Below are positions 11,590-22,882 of a stretch of 64,000 nt of DNA, piece by piece (position 1 is the stretch's first letter; every line of letters begins with the position of its first letter). The stretch is taken from the NCBI GenBank assembly GCA_047967505.1, contig CM106538.1; one strand, given 5' to 3'. The notes below the pieces were generated by a model. It was given only the letters and a program-made list of their open reading frames with translations. It was not told the origin of the DNA and searched no databases. A program made the translations under genes and the position numbers. This DNA comes from Dipteris shenzhenensis (Eukaryota; Polypodiophyta; Polypodiopsida; Gleicheniales).

Positions 11590-14500
11590 CTATCCAATGC
11601 CCATCAATACACGACAATTCTCAAACTGCTGACTAGGTAGACTCTTCGTCAACATATCTGCAGGGTTATCATCTGTATGAACCTTGACAAGCTCTATGCG
11701 CTTGTCCTCAAGTACCTCCCTAATGAAATGGTACCTGACCTTAATGTGTTTGGTCTTTGCATGAAAGACCGGATTCCGTGCTAGCTGAATAGCACTCATG
11801 GAATCGCTATGCAATGTCGGTACACCTGTATGAATCCCCAAATCTCCCCTAGCCGATCAAGCCATATAGCCTCCTTGCAACCCTCTGTGGTTGCAACATA
11901 CTCAACCTCTGTGGTAGACAAAGCAATGCACTTCTATGCGCGAGACATCCACGACACTGCACCACCTGCAAAGGTGAACACATAACTAGAAGTGGATCTC
12001 CTACTATCCACATGCCTTGCATAGTCTGAATCTGTGTACCCAAGTACACGCATGTCTCCTCTACCAAAGCAGATGCACATCTCCTTGGTACCCTTCATGT
12101 ACCTCATGATGCACTTAACTGCCTCCCAATGCCTCTTTCCTAGATTAGCCATATACCGGCTAACAACTCCCACTGCAAATGCAATGTCTGGTCTAGTAGC
12201 TATCATAGCATACATAAGACTCCCAACTGTTGATGCATAAGGAACCTTGGCCATCATGGCCCTTTCCTCATCTAATTTGGGACTATCTATATGACTCAGC
12301 TTCACATATGGAGGCAATGGAGTACTCACTGCCTCCCCCCCTCCATATTGAAACGCTACAATACTTTTGTAACATACTCTTTTTGTGAAAGCCAAAGGAG
12401 TTTCCTACTTCGATCACGCATGATGCGCATACCAAGAATATGACCTGCAAGTACCAAATCCTTCATATCAAAGGCCTCATGCAACTTGGCCTTTGATGCA
12501 TCTAGCTCATTAGTATTCTTGCTAGCCAACAGCATATCATCCACATATAGTGCCAGAATTATCAGGCTATTATCCTTAGCCCTTTTAGTGTAGAGGCAGT
12601 GATCAATTTCACTCCCAAAACCCTGGGACCGAATGAAAGCATCAAACTTCTGATACCATTCTCTACGCACTTGCTTAAGACCATAGAGACTCTTCTTCAG
12701 CTTGCAAACTAAATGCTCTTTTCCCTTTTCTTCAAAGCCTTCTGGCTGTACCATGTAAATTTCCTCATGCAAATCCCCATGCAAGAAAGCTGTCTTGACA
12801 TCCATCTGCATAAGCTCCATATCCTCTGATGCCACTAGTCCAAGCATGCATCTAAGTGTGGTCATCTTCACAACCGGAGAGAATATCTCATCAAAGTCCA
12901 CACCCTTCTCTTGCTTGAACCCTTTAGCGACCAAACGGGCCTTGTATCTAGGCACATCATTACCTGGGACCTTCATCTTGTAGACCCATTTACATGCTTT
13001 CTTTCCATGTGGCAAAGAAACCAAGTCCCAAGTCTTATTCTTCATAAGTGAACTCACCTCTAATTGCATAGCATACTCCCACTTGTGTTGATCCTCGCAC
13101 ATCATAGCCTCTCTATAGCAAGAAGGCTCCACGCAATCAGTAAGCATCACATAGTCTACCCCTAGAACAAACCTATCAGGTGGTCTAGACACTCTAGATG
13201 ATCTTCTCAAGGGCATTTCAGCTTGCTATCCCACCTGCATATCAGCCACATTTGGCTCATCATTTCCACCAATAGATGATCCATCATCTACCCTTGATTG
13301 TATACCTGTGGGAGTACTTGGTGGTACCATTTCTTGCACATTTGGTGCATGGACAGCTTGCTGTCTATCAACATATGCAAGTGGATTCACATCCTGGAAA
13401 GTGATTCTCCTCATTTCCACATCCCTCAAGGGTGTCTTATGCATCTTCTTCTCATTGAAGACTACATCATGGCTGCGTATGATCTTCTCTGCTTTTGGAT
13501 CCCAGAGACGATAGCCCATCTCTCCACTTTCACCATAACCCAGAAAGATACATTTTTTAGACTTAGGATCTAGCTTCTTTCGAAGCTCTTTCGGCACATG
13601 TGCATATGCCTCACACCCAAATATACGCAAATGAGAGTAAGAGGGCTTCTTGCCACTCCATGCCTCTTTAGGAATACCACCATCCAAACTCTTACTAGGT
13701 GATCTATTGATCACATGCACTGCAGTCTTCATTGCCTCAGCCCAAAAACCACCAGAAAGACTTGCATTGGAAAGCATGCATTGCAACCTTTCTTGAATGG
13801 TACGGTTCATCTTTTCTACAACTAGATTTTGCTCTGGAGTACAAGGGGATGTGAGCTCCCTCTTAATCCCACGTGTATCACAGAAATACTGAAAGTCATG
13901 AGAGAGATACTCTCCACCATTGTCAGTCCGTAGGCATTTAAGCGTTCTACCTGACTGATTCTCAACCAAGGCCAGCCATTTTTGAAATACCTGGAACACA
14001 TCACTCTTCCGAGCTATAGCATAAGCCCACACTTTCCTAGTTGCATCATCAATGAATGTCACATAGTATTCAGCCCCGCCTAATGACCGTGTAGGCATGG
14101 GACCACATACGTCTGAATGCACCAAATCAAGCTTTTCAAACTCTTTCTTTCCCCTTCTTTTATGGGCTGATTTAGTCTGCTTCCCATAGAGGTAGTGCTC
14201 ACAAAATTCAAACTCAAATGCGGTACATAACCCAAATGGCATAAGAGTTTCATTCCATTCTGGCTCATGTGCCCCAACCTGCAATGCCACAAAGAAGTGC
14301 TTGGTTGCTCGGTTATTGCAACAACATGATCAAATACCCCTGATACATATAAGGGATACAAAGTCCCACACTTGGCACCCCTGGCCAAAAGCATAGAGCC
14401 CTTCTGAATTTTCCAACTCTGAAAGCCAAAAGTGGTGTGAAAACCAGCATCATCTAGCTGACCCACTGAAATAAGACTCTTGGTCAACTTAGGCACATGT

Positions 14501-15262
14501 CTCACATGTTTCAAAATAAATGCAGACCCATTTGCAAAAGAAAACTTTATGTCACCTACTCCCACTATGTCACATGCATAGTCATTTCCAAGATGCACAC
14601 AACTTGTCTTTCCACTGTCGTAAGTGGAGAACCATTCCCTATGGGGAGTAACATGGAATGAAGCACCAGAATCCAAAATCCAATCCCAGGAATATGCATC
14701 ATCTGAAGTGGTAAGCAACTCTGCAAATAAACTAGACATGAAGAGAACATCATTGTCACTATCATGTGTGACTGCATTGATCTCCTTGATCTTCACTTTT
14801 CCTTTGTCCTACCTTGGACTCTCTTCCTTTGGATTTGCACCCCAATTTGCATTCTTTTTCTTATCGTTTTGCTCTCTTTTCAGCTTCTTGTAGCAATCCT
14901 TTTTCATATGGCCCTTCTTGCCACAGTGATAACATTCAATGTTCCGTGTCCTAGATTTGCTACGAGACTTCCCTCTTTCTTGGGACTTCCCCCTGAACTA
15001 TGATCTGCCCCTTTGCACATTTAAGGCTGCATCCTGCTTGTTGCCATCCATAGACTTGCGTCTAATCTCCTCGGCCAACAAGCTACCCACAACATCATCA
15101 AATTTCAGTACTCCACCAGGTGCAGAGTTACTGACAGCTATACGGAAGGTATCCCATGAGGATGGCAATGAACGTAAGAGAAATATTGCCTTAGTCTCCG
15201 CATCAAATTTCATCTTCTGAGCATGAAGCTAGCTGAAAATAATATTGAATTCATTCAAGTGT
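11590..15262 (-). pseudogene. element A gag-pol remnant
   Basis: Read from high to low coordinates. Gag C-terminal part at 15213-14998. Zinc-knuckle region and protease follow, with the aspartic motif DSGASFH near 14660 (frame 14796-14080). The integrase frame at 14290-13226 shows HSDVCGP, RTDNGGEY and the downstream glutamate of the DDE triad. RT at 13216-12356 carries MDVKTAFLHG and the catalytic YVDD at 12536-12547. RNase H is split over 12395-11934 and 11841-11590, the latter ending with NPADMLTKSLPS. Frameshifts separate protease from integrase and integrase from RT, and stops break the RNase H. The product would be the copia polyprotein for reverse transcription and integration. It cannot be made as one protein now. 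Confidence 0.92.
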
Positions 15263-15888
15263 TCCGACGTTTAGAGAGAGGTTCCAGAGTTTAGGAGGTT
15301 CTAGAGTTTAGAAGAGGTTCCATGGTTTAGAGTAGAGTACATGGTGGAGAACTCATCTCCCTTATAGATCATGGAGATTAAGGGTTGAGGATCTAAGGGT
15401 TTAGGGGGAGCATAGGAGTAGGAGAGGAAGAAGGTGTAAGAGCATGGGGGAAAGAAGAGAGAGGAGGGAGGAGGAGGAGGAGGAGGAGGGAGAAGGAGGA
15501 GGAGGAGGAGGAGGGAGGAGGAGGAGGGAGGAGGAGAGGGAGAGGATGGGTTGCAAGGTTGGAGGAGAGGGGAGGAGAAATTGCAAGGTTAGGACATGCT
15601 TTTGGATGTGGAGTGCAAGGAAGCATGGACACTTGAGACAATTGCTTGGAATACCAAAGTAGAACTCAACACAATGCCCCAAAAAGTGTGGGCTTCATTC
15701 CATTATGGGGTATTTATACAAGTTGGAGAGCTTCTCTCTCTGCATGTAGGAATTGTAAGACATTCTCTCTTTACATGTAGAACTTGCATATAGAAGTTGC
15801 ATGTAGGAGTTGCATGTAGGAGTTGCATGTAGAGCTCCCATGTAGGAGTTGCATGTAGAAATTGCATGTAGGAGTTGCATGTAGGAGT
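15263..15888. repeat. repeat block R1: TTTAGAAGGAGGTTCC array, GA tract, TGCATGTAGGAGT array
   Basis: Starts with repeats of GTTTAGAAGAGGTTCC type (15266-15330), then a GGA-rich tract (15444-15550), a TATA-like GGTATTTATACAAG (about 15708) and a tandem array of TGCATGTAGGAGT units (about 15745-15888). The same series occurs again at 43.56-44.41 kb. It has no coding capacity. The open frames on both strands come from the GA tract and the arrays. Confidence 0.75.
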
Positions 15889-16240
15889 TGTGAAGAGAGT
15901 GGGAGAGAAGGAAGGAGTCTCACTTGTAGCTTTCTCACATACACAATGGGGAATATACACAAAGGTGGAGGCTAAAAACAGTTTTCCTCTTCTTAGTTGT
16001 GAAAGACAAAAGAACTCTTAGTACAAAAGAATAGGTGAACCCTATATGTGGGTCTCAAACCAAACTCAACTAACTAAGGTGGCATACTAACTGAGCCACT
16101 AACTGGAGTACATAAAGATAGCTGTCATCCAGCTATTATTCATGGGCATTGTACCAACTGCATTTGCAGCTAACAAGTCCATGACATAAATGCACAACGG
16201 TCACCCTAGCATATCACGAGTGGAGCTAGATATCTCAACA
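15889..16240 (-). repeat. 3' LTR of element E
   Basis: TGTGAAGAGAGTGGGAGAG at the left and GATATCTCAACA at the right, i.e. TGTTGAGATATC...CTCTTCACA on the minus strand. Same length (352 bp) as the LTRs of D. Confidence 0.92.
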
Positions 16241-16263
16241 CTCCCCCTTGAGCTCAATCCCAG

Positions 16264-16655
16264 TTCCTGCACATCAAGTAGGTCTCTGAACTTGCGCAGC
16301 TTCTCTGCACCCAATGCCTTCATGAATATGTCAGCTACCTGATCCTCTGTGCTGATATAAATTAGATCAATATGACCTACTAGAACCTTCTCTCACACAG
16401 TGATAATGCACCTCAATGTGCTTTGTTCTAGCATGATACACTAGGTTATTTGCCAAGTGTATACTACTCATGTTGTCACAATAAATGACAACTGGCCCAT
16501 CTGTAGACTGATGCATATCATAAAGTAGCTTATGCAACCAAGATAGCCCACATGTAGCCATTGTTGCACCCCTGTACTCAGCCTCTGTGCTCGACAAGGC
16601 AACTGAAGGCTATTTCTTGCTGCTCCAAGTGACTGCAGCACTCCTAAAAGAGAAC
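16264..16655 (-). pseudogene. element E RNase H fragment
   Basis: Frame 16597-16367 shows SSTEAEYRGATMA, YCDNMSSIHLANN and HARTKHIEVHYH, the conserved copia RNase H end. The continuation toward the LTR is in other frames. It is cut at its upstream end by element C and is non-functional. Confidence 0.88.
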
Positions 16656-16662
16656 ATATATC

Positions 16663-17006
16663 TGTTGAGATATCGAGCTCCACTCGTGATATGCCAGGGT
16701 GACCGTTGTGCATTTATGTCACCGACTTGTTAGCTGCAGATGCGGTTGGTACACCGCCCATGAATAATAGCTGGATGAAAGCTATCCTTATGTACTCTAG
16801 TTCGTGGCTCAGTTAGTATGCCACCTTAGTTAGCTGAGTTTGGTTTGAGACCCACATATAGGGTTCTTGTATTTCTTTGTACAAGAGTCCTTTTGGCTTT
16901 CACAACTAAGAACAGGAAAACTACTCCACCTTTGTGTGTATTCCCCCATTGTGTATGTGAGAAAGCCGCAAGTGAGACTCCTTCCCTCTCTCCCACTATC
17001 TTCACA
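16663..17006 (+). repeat. 5' LTR of element C
   Basis: TGTTGAGATATCGAGCTCC...CACTATCTTCACA, 344 bp. Followed directly by the tRNA primer-binding site. A few bases are missing relative to the 352-bp LTRs of D, mainly near 16920. Confidence 0.93.
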
Positions 17007-17018
17007 TGGTATCAGAGC
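17007..17018 (+). other. PBS of element C (initiator Met tRNA)
   Basis: TGGTATCAGAGC, complementary to the 3' end of plant initiator methionine tRNA, directly after the LTR. Confidence 0.93.
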
Positions 17019-17550
17019 CTGGTTCATGGTAAGGAGCTCAAGAAAGCAAACCAATTTCGTGGTGTCCTGGTAAGAGGACCAGTGTTGCTTTCCTTTTTCA
17101 AGTTTGGGAGCAAATCTCTACAAGTAGCACAGCCGGAAAGTGCAAGAGTGCATTGTCTCAGATTGAGATGCCCTTCGCAGTGTGGCGAGAGGGCAGTATA
17201 TGCTATGGGAGTGAGCAAAGCCCTTGGTGACTTTATTTTTTTGATTCCAAGGCATTTCGAGGCCTGTTTTGGAGGCGGAAGTTCTCTACAAGCACTGAGA
17301 AAAAGGCCATGTTTTTGCTATGCGACCACTGCTCTGCAGGTCACTGAAAAGTTGCCATAGAAATTGCATCGTATGCCTGTGCGCAGGGATATTGGGAGTT
17401 GCAGAATCATCCTTATTTCCTGTTGATACAAAATCATCACTAGGAAGTGACTATGTGGTCAAATACCACTTTCGTCAGTTTTGCAGATTTGCCCTTGTGA
17501 GGTAGAAGCTCTGTTTTTTGCAGTGACAGAATATTTTACAGTGTTCTATA
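17019..17550 (+). other. element C leader
   Basis: Untranslated leader between PBS and the Gag start, homologous to the leaders of D and F. Open frame 16845-17360 crosses LTR and leader and is not conserved as a protein. Confidence 0.7.
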
Positions 17551-20500
17551 ATGGCGTCTGATTCTCTTTCATAGATTGTCACTGAAAAGCTTTACAAGAA
17601 AAACTTCGAGGCATGGAAGTTTAAAATGACGAATTTCCTTATGGGAAAAGGCTATTGAGAGTTCATTATAGGAAATGAAGAAGAACCAGTTCTTCCTAAT
17701 GTTCCCAATCAACAGGAAATGCACGCATTTATAAAGGATGGCATGAGAGAGCCAAAAAAGTTATGTACTGGCTGTCTATCAGTATTTCAGATTCTATGAT
17801 TATGCATATTCAGAATGCAAGTACACCAAAGGAGGCATGGGATACTTTGGCAAAAATGTACAGCACAAATACGCAAGCCAAGGAAATGCAGCTCAAGCAG
17901 GAGTTGCATAATGTGCAGAGAGAAAATATGAGCATCAATGACTACCACATGAAGGTGAAGAAAATTGCAGATGCACTTGCTTCCATTGGGTCGCCAGTGG
18001 AAGATGATGATTTAGTTTCTGTGACCTTGAATGGTCTAGGAAAGGATTATGCACAGTTCCGGACATCCATTACCATCCGTGAAAAATTTCCTGACTTTGA
18101 GGAGTTGTTTGCTCTTCTAATTTCTGAAGAGCAGAGAAATGGTGGTGCATCTTCTTCAGGAGGAACTTCAAAAGAAACTATCTTCTACTCAAATGCTGGA
18201 AGAGGTAGAGGCAGAGGTAGAGCAGGCCGATCTGGAGGCCGTGGTAGAAATCAAAATATGTAGCAAACTCAAGACAACCAATCCTATGGAGGAGGACGTG
18301 GTAACTCTAGAGGTAGGGGGAGCCAAAGAGGTCGTGGTGGATGGCAGAGAGGCCAAAATGCAAACAGCAATGTTGAATGCTACTACTGTGGTAAAATGGG
18401 TCATATGGCTAAAGACTACTATAAAAAGTAGAATGACATCATGAATGGAAAATTGCAACAAGGGAATTATGCATCTTCTAGTAGATAGGGTGATGACAGA
18501 AATGAGCATCTGTTTATGGTGCAGCACATGACCAATTCTGTGACAAGTGCAGAAGAAATCAATGATGTGTGGTATGTTGACTCAGGTGCCTCAAACCACA
18601 TGACAGGTCATGCAGAATGGATGCAAGATGCAAGGAAAATGGAAAGACTGGGATTTGTGGAGACTGGTGATGATACTACACTCCTATTGTGCAGATTGGT
18701 AAAATTCCTTTGTCTATGTAGGATGGGAAAAAGAAATACCTGTCTGATGTCTTTCATGTCCCGAATATCACCAAGAACCTAGTTTCTATTGGTCAAATGG
18801 TTGAGTAGGGCTTGCAGGTCAAATTTGATCCTCATGGATGCTTTGTTGAGGATATGAAAAATAATGGTCGCTTGATAGCAAAAGGAAAGAAGAAGGGCAG
18901 GATGTTTACATTGGATGCGGACATGCCTGAATTGAGTGTAGCAATGTTTGCACATCGGATCAATGTAGTCACAGATATTGATATCTAGCATAAGCCCATT
19001 GATCATGTTAATGTACAGTGACTTAAATCAATGTAAGCCCAAAATATTGTTGCAGGATTGCCTAAATTCAAGGTTACAGAAATGCATAAGGTATCTGAAG
19101 CCTATCAATTTGGAAAATAGGCAAGGAAACCATTTCCTAGACATGTTCAAGAGAGTAATAAGACATTGGAATTAATCCACTCTATGTGTGGACTACTAAA
19201 GCTGCATCTATTGGAGGCCGTCATTATTTTGTCACTTTTATTGACGACTACAGTAGAAAAGTTTGGGTGTATTTTATGAAAAAGAAAAGTGAAGTGTTTG
19301 GGCATTTCAAAGCTTTTAAAGCTATGGTTGAAAAAGAAACAGGCCTACAAATAAAATGCCTAAGGTTAGATGGAGGGGGAGAGTACCTCTCAAATGAGTT
19401 TGCAAGGTTCCTACAGGAGCATGGCATAAAGCAGCAATATTCATGCAGTCATACCCCACAGCAAAATGGACTTGCAAAAAGAAAAAACAGGCATACTGGA
19501 GAGGTATCTCGGGCCATGCTAAATGAAAAAGACCTACCAGATTATTATTGGGTTGAAGTAGTTGCTACAGCAGTTTACATAATGAACAGGACTCCCACTG
19601 CAGCAATACATGGCATGACGCCAGAGGAGATGTATACTGGTAGGAAACCAGATATTTCTCATTTGAAAATTTTTTATTTCATTGCCTATGTTCATGTGCC
19701 AGATGAGTCGAGGTCCAAGTTGGATCCAAAAGCTGAGAAGTGCATCTTTATTGGTTATTCTCTGCAGCAGAAAGGGTATAGATGCTATAACCCTTCTACT
19801 TGTAAGTTTACAGTGAGCACGGATGTTGTTTTTGATGAGATGAGTAGCTGGTATAAACCAGTAAATGTGATTGATGATGTAGATGCACAAAATGGTAATG
19901 CTGCATAGAATTCACAGTAGCAATCACAAAATATTAGTGGACCTGCAGTGTCCTCTAGCAACGGTTCACATACTTCGCCATGGATAGGCAGATTGAGATA
20001 AGGAGAATCTCCTCAAAGCAATGCAGATAGTGGTATGCAGGTATCACGAAAAGGAAAAGAGAAGGTATATCAGCTCATGTTTGATGTGAATGCAGGTCAT
20101 TCTTATGTGGATGGTGAATCCAGTGGCTCAGAACAAAGCATTGATGATGAGTTGGGTATTCCTTCTGTTGTTACACCTAGAGTAAGGAAGACCAGGGATG
20201 CTTTGAGAGCACCTGGAAGTGAGCTTATTTTGCACAGGTCTACCAGAGGTAGGTATCATGTGGATAGGTTGAAATATGATGGATTTACAGCCATTCAATA
20301 TGCCTATATGGTCAAAGTGATACAAGAACCAGAACCCACTTCTTTTGAGCAAGCCATGGGAAAATAAAAATGGGAGAAAGCCATGGATGAAGAAATGGAT
20401 GCCTTGGAAGCAAATGCTACATGGGAATTGGTGCCTTTGCCTAAAGACAAGAATGCAATTGGCTGTAAGTGGGTTTATAAGGTGAAGCACAATGCAGATG

Positions 20501-21899
20501 GTTTTGTGAATAGATACAAGGCAAGATTAGTTGTCAAGGGGTATGCACAGACATATGGCATTGATTATGAAGAAACATTTAGTCTGGTTGCAAGGATGGC
20601 AACCATAAGAGCAGTCATTGCTATGGCTGCATCAAAGGGATGGTCTTTACATCAGATGAATGTAAAGAATGCCTTCTTGCATGGTGATGTGCAAGAAGAG
20701 GTCTTTATGGAGCAACCACCAGGTTATGTTCATGCTATTCATCCTGAGTTTGTTTGCAGGTTGAAGAAAGCCTTGTATGGCTTGAAGCAAGCACCTAGAG
20801 CATGGTCTGACAAGATAGGATAGTATCTTGTCACTATTGGCTTTCAGATTTCCAAGGCAGATTTCTCACTACAGAGAAAGGTATTATGCTGCTTGTCATT
20901 TATGTTGATGATTTGATCATCACAGGTGATAGTGATGAAGATATCCTTCATGTGAAAATGCTATTGAAGCAGAAGTTTGAGATGAAGGATTTGGGAGAGT
21001 TGCGATATTTCTTGGGCATTGAGGTGATTAGATCACCAAGTGGGATACGGCTCTTGCAAAGGCAGTATGGATTGGACATGCTGTCCAAATATGGGATGAC
21101 AGGCTGTAAGCCTATTTCAGTTCCTTTAGAGCAAAATGTGAAGCTGAGCACAAATGCAGGTGAGCTTCTGGAAGACCCTACTATGTACATGCGCATAGTA
21201 GGAAGTTTGATTTACATGACTATTACCAGGCCAGATTTGTGCTATGCTATTGGATTGGTAAGTCAGTTTATGCAGGCTCCAAGGAAACCGCATTTGGATG
21301 CGGCTGGATGCATACTCAGGTATGTGAAGTCCACATTGCAGTATGGACTATTTTATGAGGCTGGGGTTCATATACACTTGCATGGATACACTGCTGATTG
21401 GGCTGGTAGTATTTCTTATAGACGATCTACTAGTGGATATGTGTTCTCTTTTGGGAGTGTTGCAGTCACTTGGAGCGATAAGAAGTAGCCTACAGTTGCC
21501 TTGTCAAGCACAGAGGCTGAGTACAGGGGTGCAACAATGGCTGCATGTGAGGTAGCTTGGTTGTATAAGCTACTTTATGATATGCATCAGTCTATAGATG
21601 GGCCAGTTGTCATTTATTGTGACAACATGAGTAGTATACACTTGGCAAATAACCCAATCTATCATGCTAGAACAAAGCACATTGAGGTGCATTATCACTA
21701 TGTGCAGGAGAAGGTTTTACTAGGTCTTATTGATCTAGTTTATGTCAGCACAAAGGATCAGGTAGCTGACATATTCACGAAGGCATTGGGTGCAGAGAAG
21801 CTGCGCAAGTTCAGAGACCTGCTTGGTGTGCACGAATTGGGATTGAGCTCAAGGGGGAGTATTGAGATATCGAGCTCCACTCGTGATATGCCAGGGTGA
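17551..21899 (+). pseudogene. element C gag-pol remnant
   Basis: Collinear with the element D polyprotein. Gag starts at ATG 17551 but meets TAG at 17572, where D has CAG. The largest Gag frame is 17763-18263. The zinc knuckle lies near 18374-18420, and the protease motif DSGASNHMTGH is in frame 18516-18782. Integrase is at 19186-19908, RT at 20383-20823 and 20886-21488 (IYVDD near 20900), and RNase H at 21501-21899. About 14 stops were seen. Most are TAG or TAA at CAG/CAA codons of D (for example near 18260, 18429, 18719, 18807, 19033, 19118, 20820 and 21486) or at TGG (near 17656 and 18985). A short deletion near 20870 also shifts the frame. No function is expected. Confidence 0.92.
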
Positions 21900-21986
21900 C
21901 CATTGTGCATTTATGTCACCTACTTGTTAGCTGCAGATGCGGCTGGTACACCACCCATGAATAATAGTTGGATGATAGCTATCCTT
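21860..21986 (+). repeat. truncated 3' LTR of element C
   Basis: First 127 bp of the LTR (TATTGAGATATCG..., with one change in the terminal TG). It ends at TATCCTT, where element D starts. The rest of this LTR is not found on the far side of D. MULE2 begins there instead. Confidence 0.88.
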
Positions 21987-22338
21987 TGTTGAGATATCGA
22001 GCTCCACTCGCGATATGCCAGGGTGACCGTTGTGTATTTATGTCACCGACTTGTTAGCTGGAGATGCGGTTGGTACACCGCCCACGAATAATAGCTGGAT
22101 GACAGCTATCCTTATCTTCACTAGTTCGTGGCTCAGTTAGTATGCCACCTTAGTTATTTGAGTTTGGTTTGAGACCCACATATAGGGTTCTTCTATTTCT
22201 TTGTATTAGAGTTCTTTTGGCTTTCACAACTAAGAAGAGGAAAACTATTTTCAGCCTCCACCTTTGTGTGTATTCCCCCATTGTGATTGTGAGAAAGCTT
22301 CAAGTGAGACTCCTTCCCTCTCTCCCACTATCTTCACA
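21987..22338 (+). repeat. 5' LTR of element D
   Basis: TGTTGAGATATCGAGCTCC...TATCTTCACA, 352 bp. Confidence 0.96.
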
Positions 22339-22350
22339 TGGTATCAGAGC
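22339..22350 (+). other. PBS of element D (initiator Met tRNA)
   Basis: TGGTATCAGAGC directly follows the 5' LTR. Confidence 0.95.
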
Positions 22351-22882
22351 CTTGTTCGTGGTAAGGAGCTCAAGAAAGCAAGCCAAGTTCGTGGTGTCCT
22401 GGTAAGAGGACCAGTGTTGCTTTCCTATTTTGAGTTTGGGAGCAAATCTCTGCAGGTAGCACAGCTAGAAGTGCAGGAGTGCACTGTTTCAGATTGAGAC
22501 GCCCTTCGCGGTGTGGCGAGAGCGCAGTATATGCTGCGGGTAAGGGCGAAGCCCTTAGTGACTTTATTTTTCTGATTTGAGGCCGTTTCGGGGCCCGTTT
22601 TGAAGGCGGAAGTTCTTCGCAGACACTCAGAAAAAGGCCCTGTTTTTTGCTGTGCGACCACTGCGCGGCTAGTCGGTGGAAAGGTGCACCAGAAATTGCA
22701 TCGTATGCCTGTGTGCAGAGATATTGGGAGTTGCAGATTCATGCTTGTTGCCTGTTGATGCAAAATCATCACTAGGAAGTGACTATGTGGTGAAATACCA
22801 CTTTCGTCAGTTTTGCAGTTCTGCCCGTGTGAGGCAAAAGCTATGTTTTTTGCAGTGACAGAATATTTTGTAGTGTTCTGTA
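22351..22882 (+). other. element D leader
   Basis: Untranslated leader of about 530 bp, homologous to those of C and F. The minus-strand frame 22425-22904 overlapping it is not conserved as protein. Confidence 0.7.

Larger units (their letters stand above)
11364..15262 (-). mobile_element. Ty1/copia element A, 5'-truncated
   Basis: Minus-strand copia element of the same family as element B at 58.4-63.8 kb. The 3' LTR is at 11364-11536. The polypurine tract reads as AGTGGGAGGT on the minus strand just inside it. Coding remnants run in the order gag, protease, integrase, RT, RNase H toward lower coordinates. Homology to B stops abruptly at about 15262 within gag, where a different repeat begins, so the 5' LTR, PBS and Gag N-terminus are missing. 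The coding part is broken by frameshifts and stops. Confidence 0.93.
15889..16655 (-). mobile_element. copia element E remnant (3' LTR plus RNase H end)
   Basis: A minus-strand piece of the same family as C and D. It holds a 352-bp 3' LTR (15889-16240), the polypurine tract (CTCCCCCTTGAG on plus, 16241-16252) and the C-terminal RNase H. It stops at 16662, where element C is inserted. The expected continuation (RNase H motif GGATATATG on the minus strand) is cut exactly at the C insertion point. Confidence 0.88.
16663..21986 (+). mobile_element. Ty1/copia element C, decayed
   Basis: 5' LTR 16663-17006, PBS at 17007, gag-pol remnants 17551-21899 and a truncated 3' LTR 21860-21986. It is inserted in element E. 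ATATC (16658-16662) precedes it, but the other copy of the duplication is lost because the 3' LTR ends at the element D/MULE2 junction. Most stops relative to D are CAG-to-TAG, so this copy seems old and was probably methylated. Confidence 0.93.

Noticed and set aside
15393-15682. Serine/leucine/proline and arginine/glutamate-rich ORFs
   Set aside because: GGA-repeat artefact; the same at 43824-44118.
15695-15962. ORFs with repeated HATPTCNSYMQLL units, looking like a repeat protein
   Set aside because: They translate the TGCATGTAGGAGT tandem array and run into an LTR.
16845-17360. ORFs across LTR and leader of C (also 22169-22497 and 44717-45220)
   Set aside because: They lie in non-coding LTR/leader sequence and differ in frame between copies.
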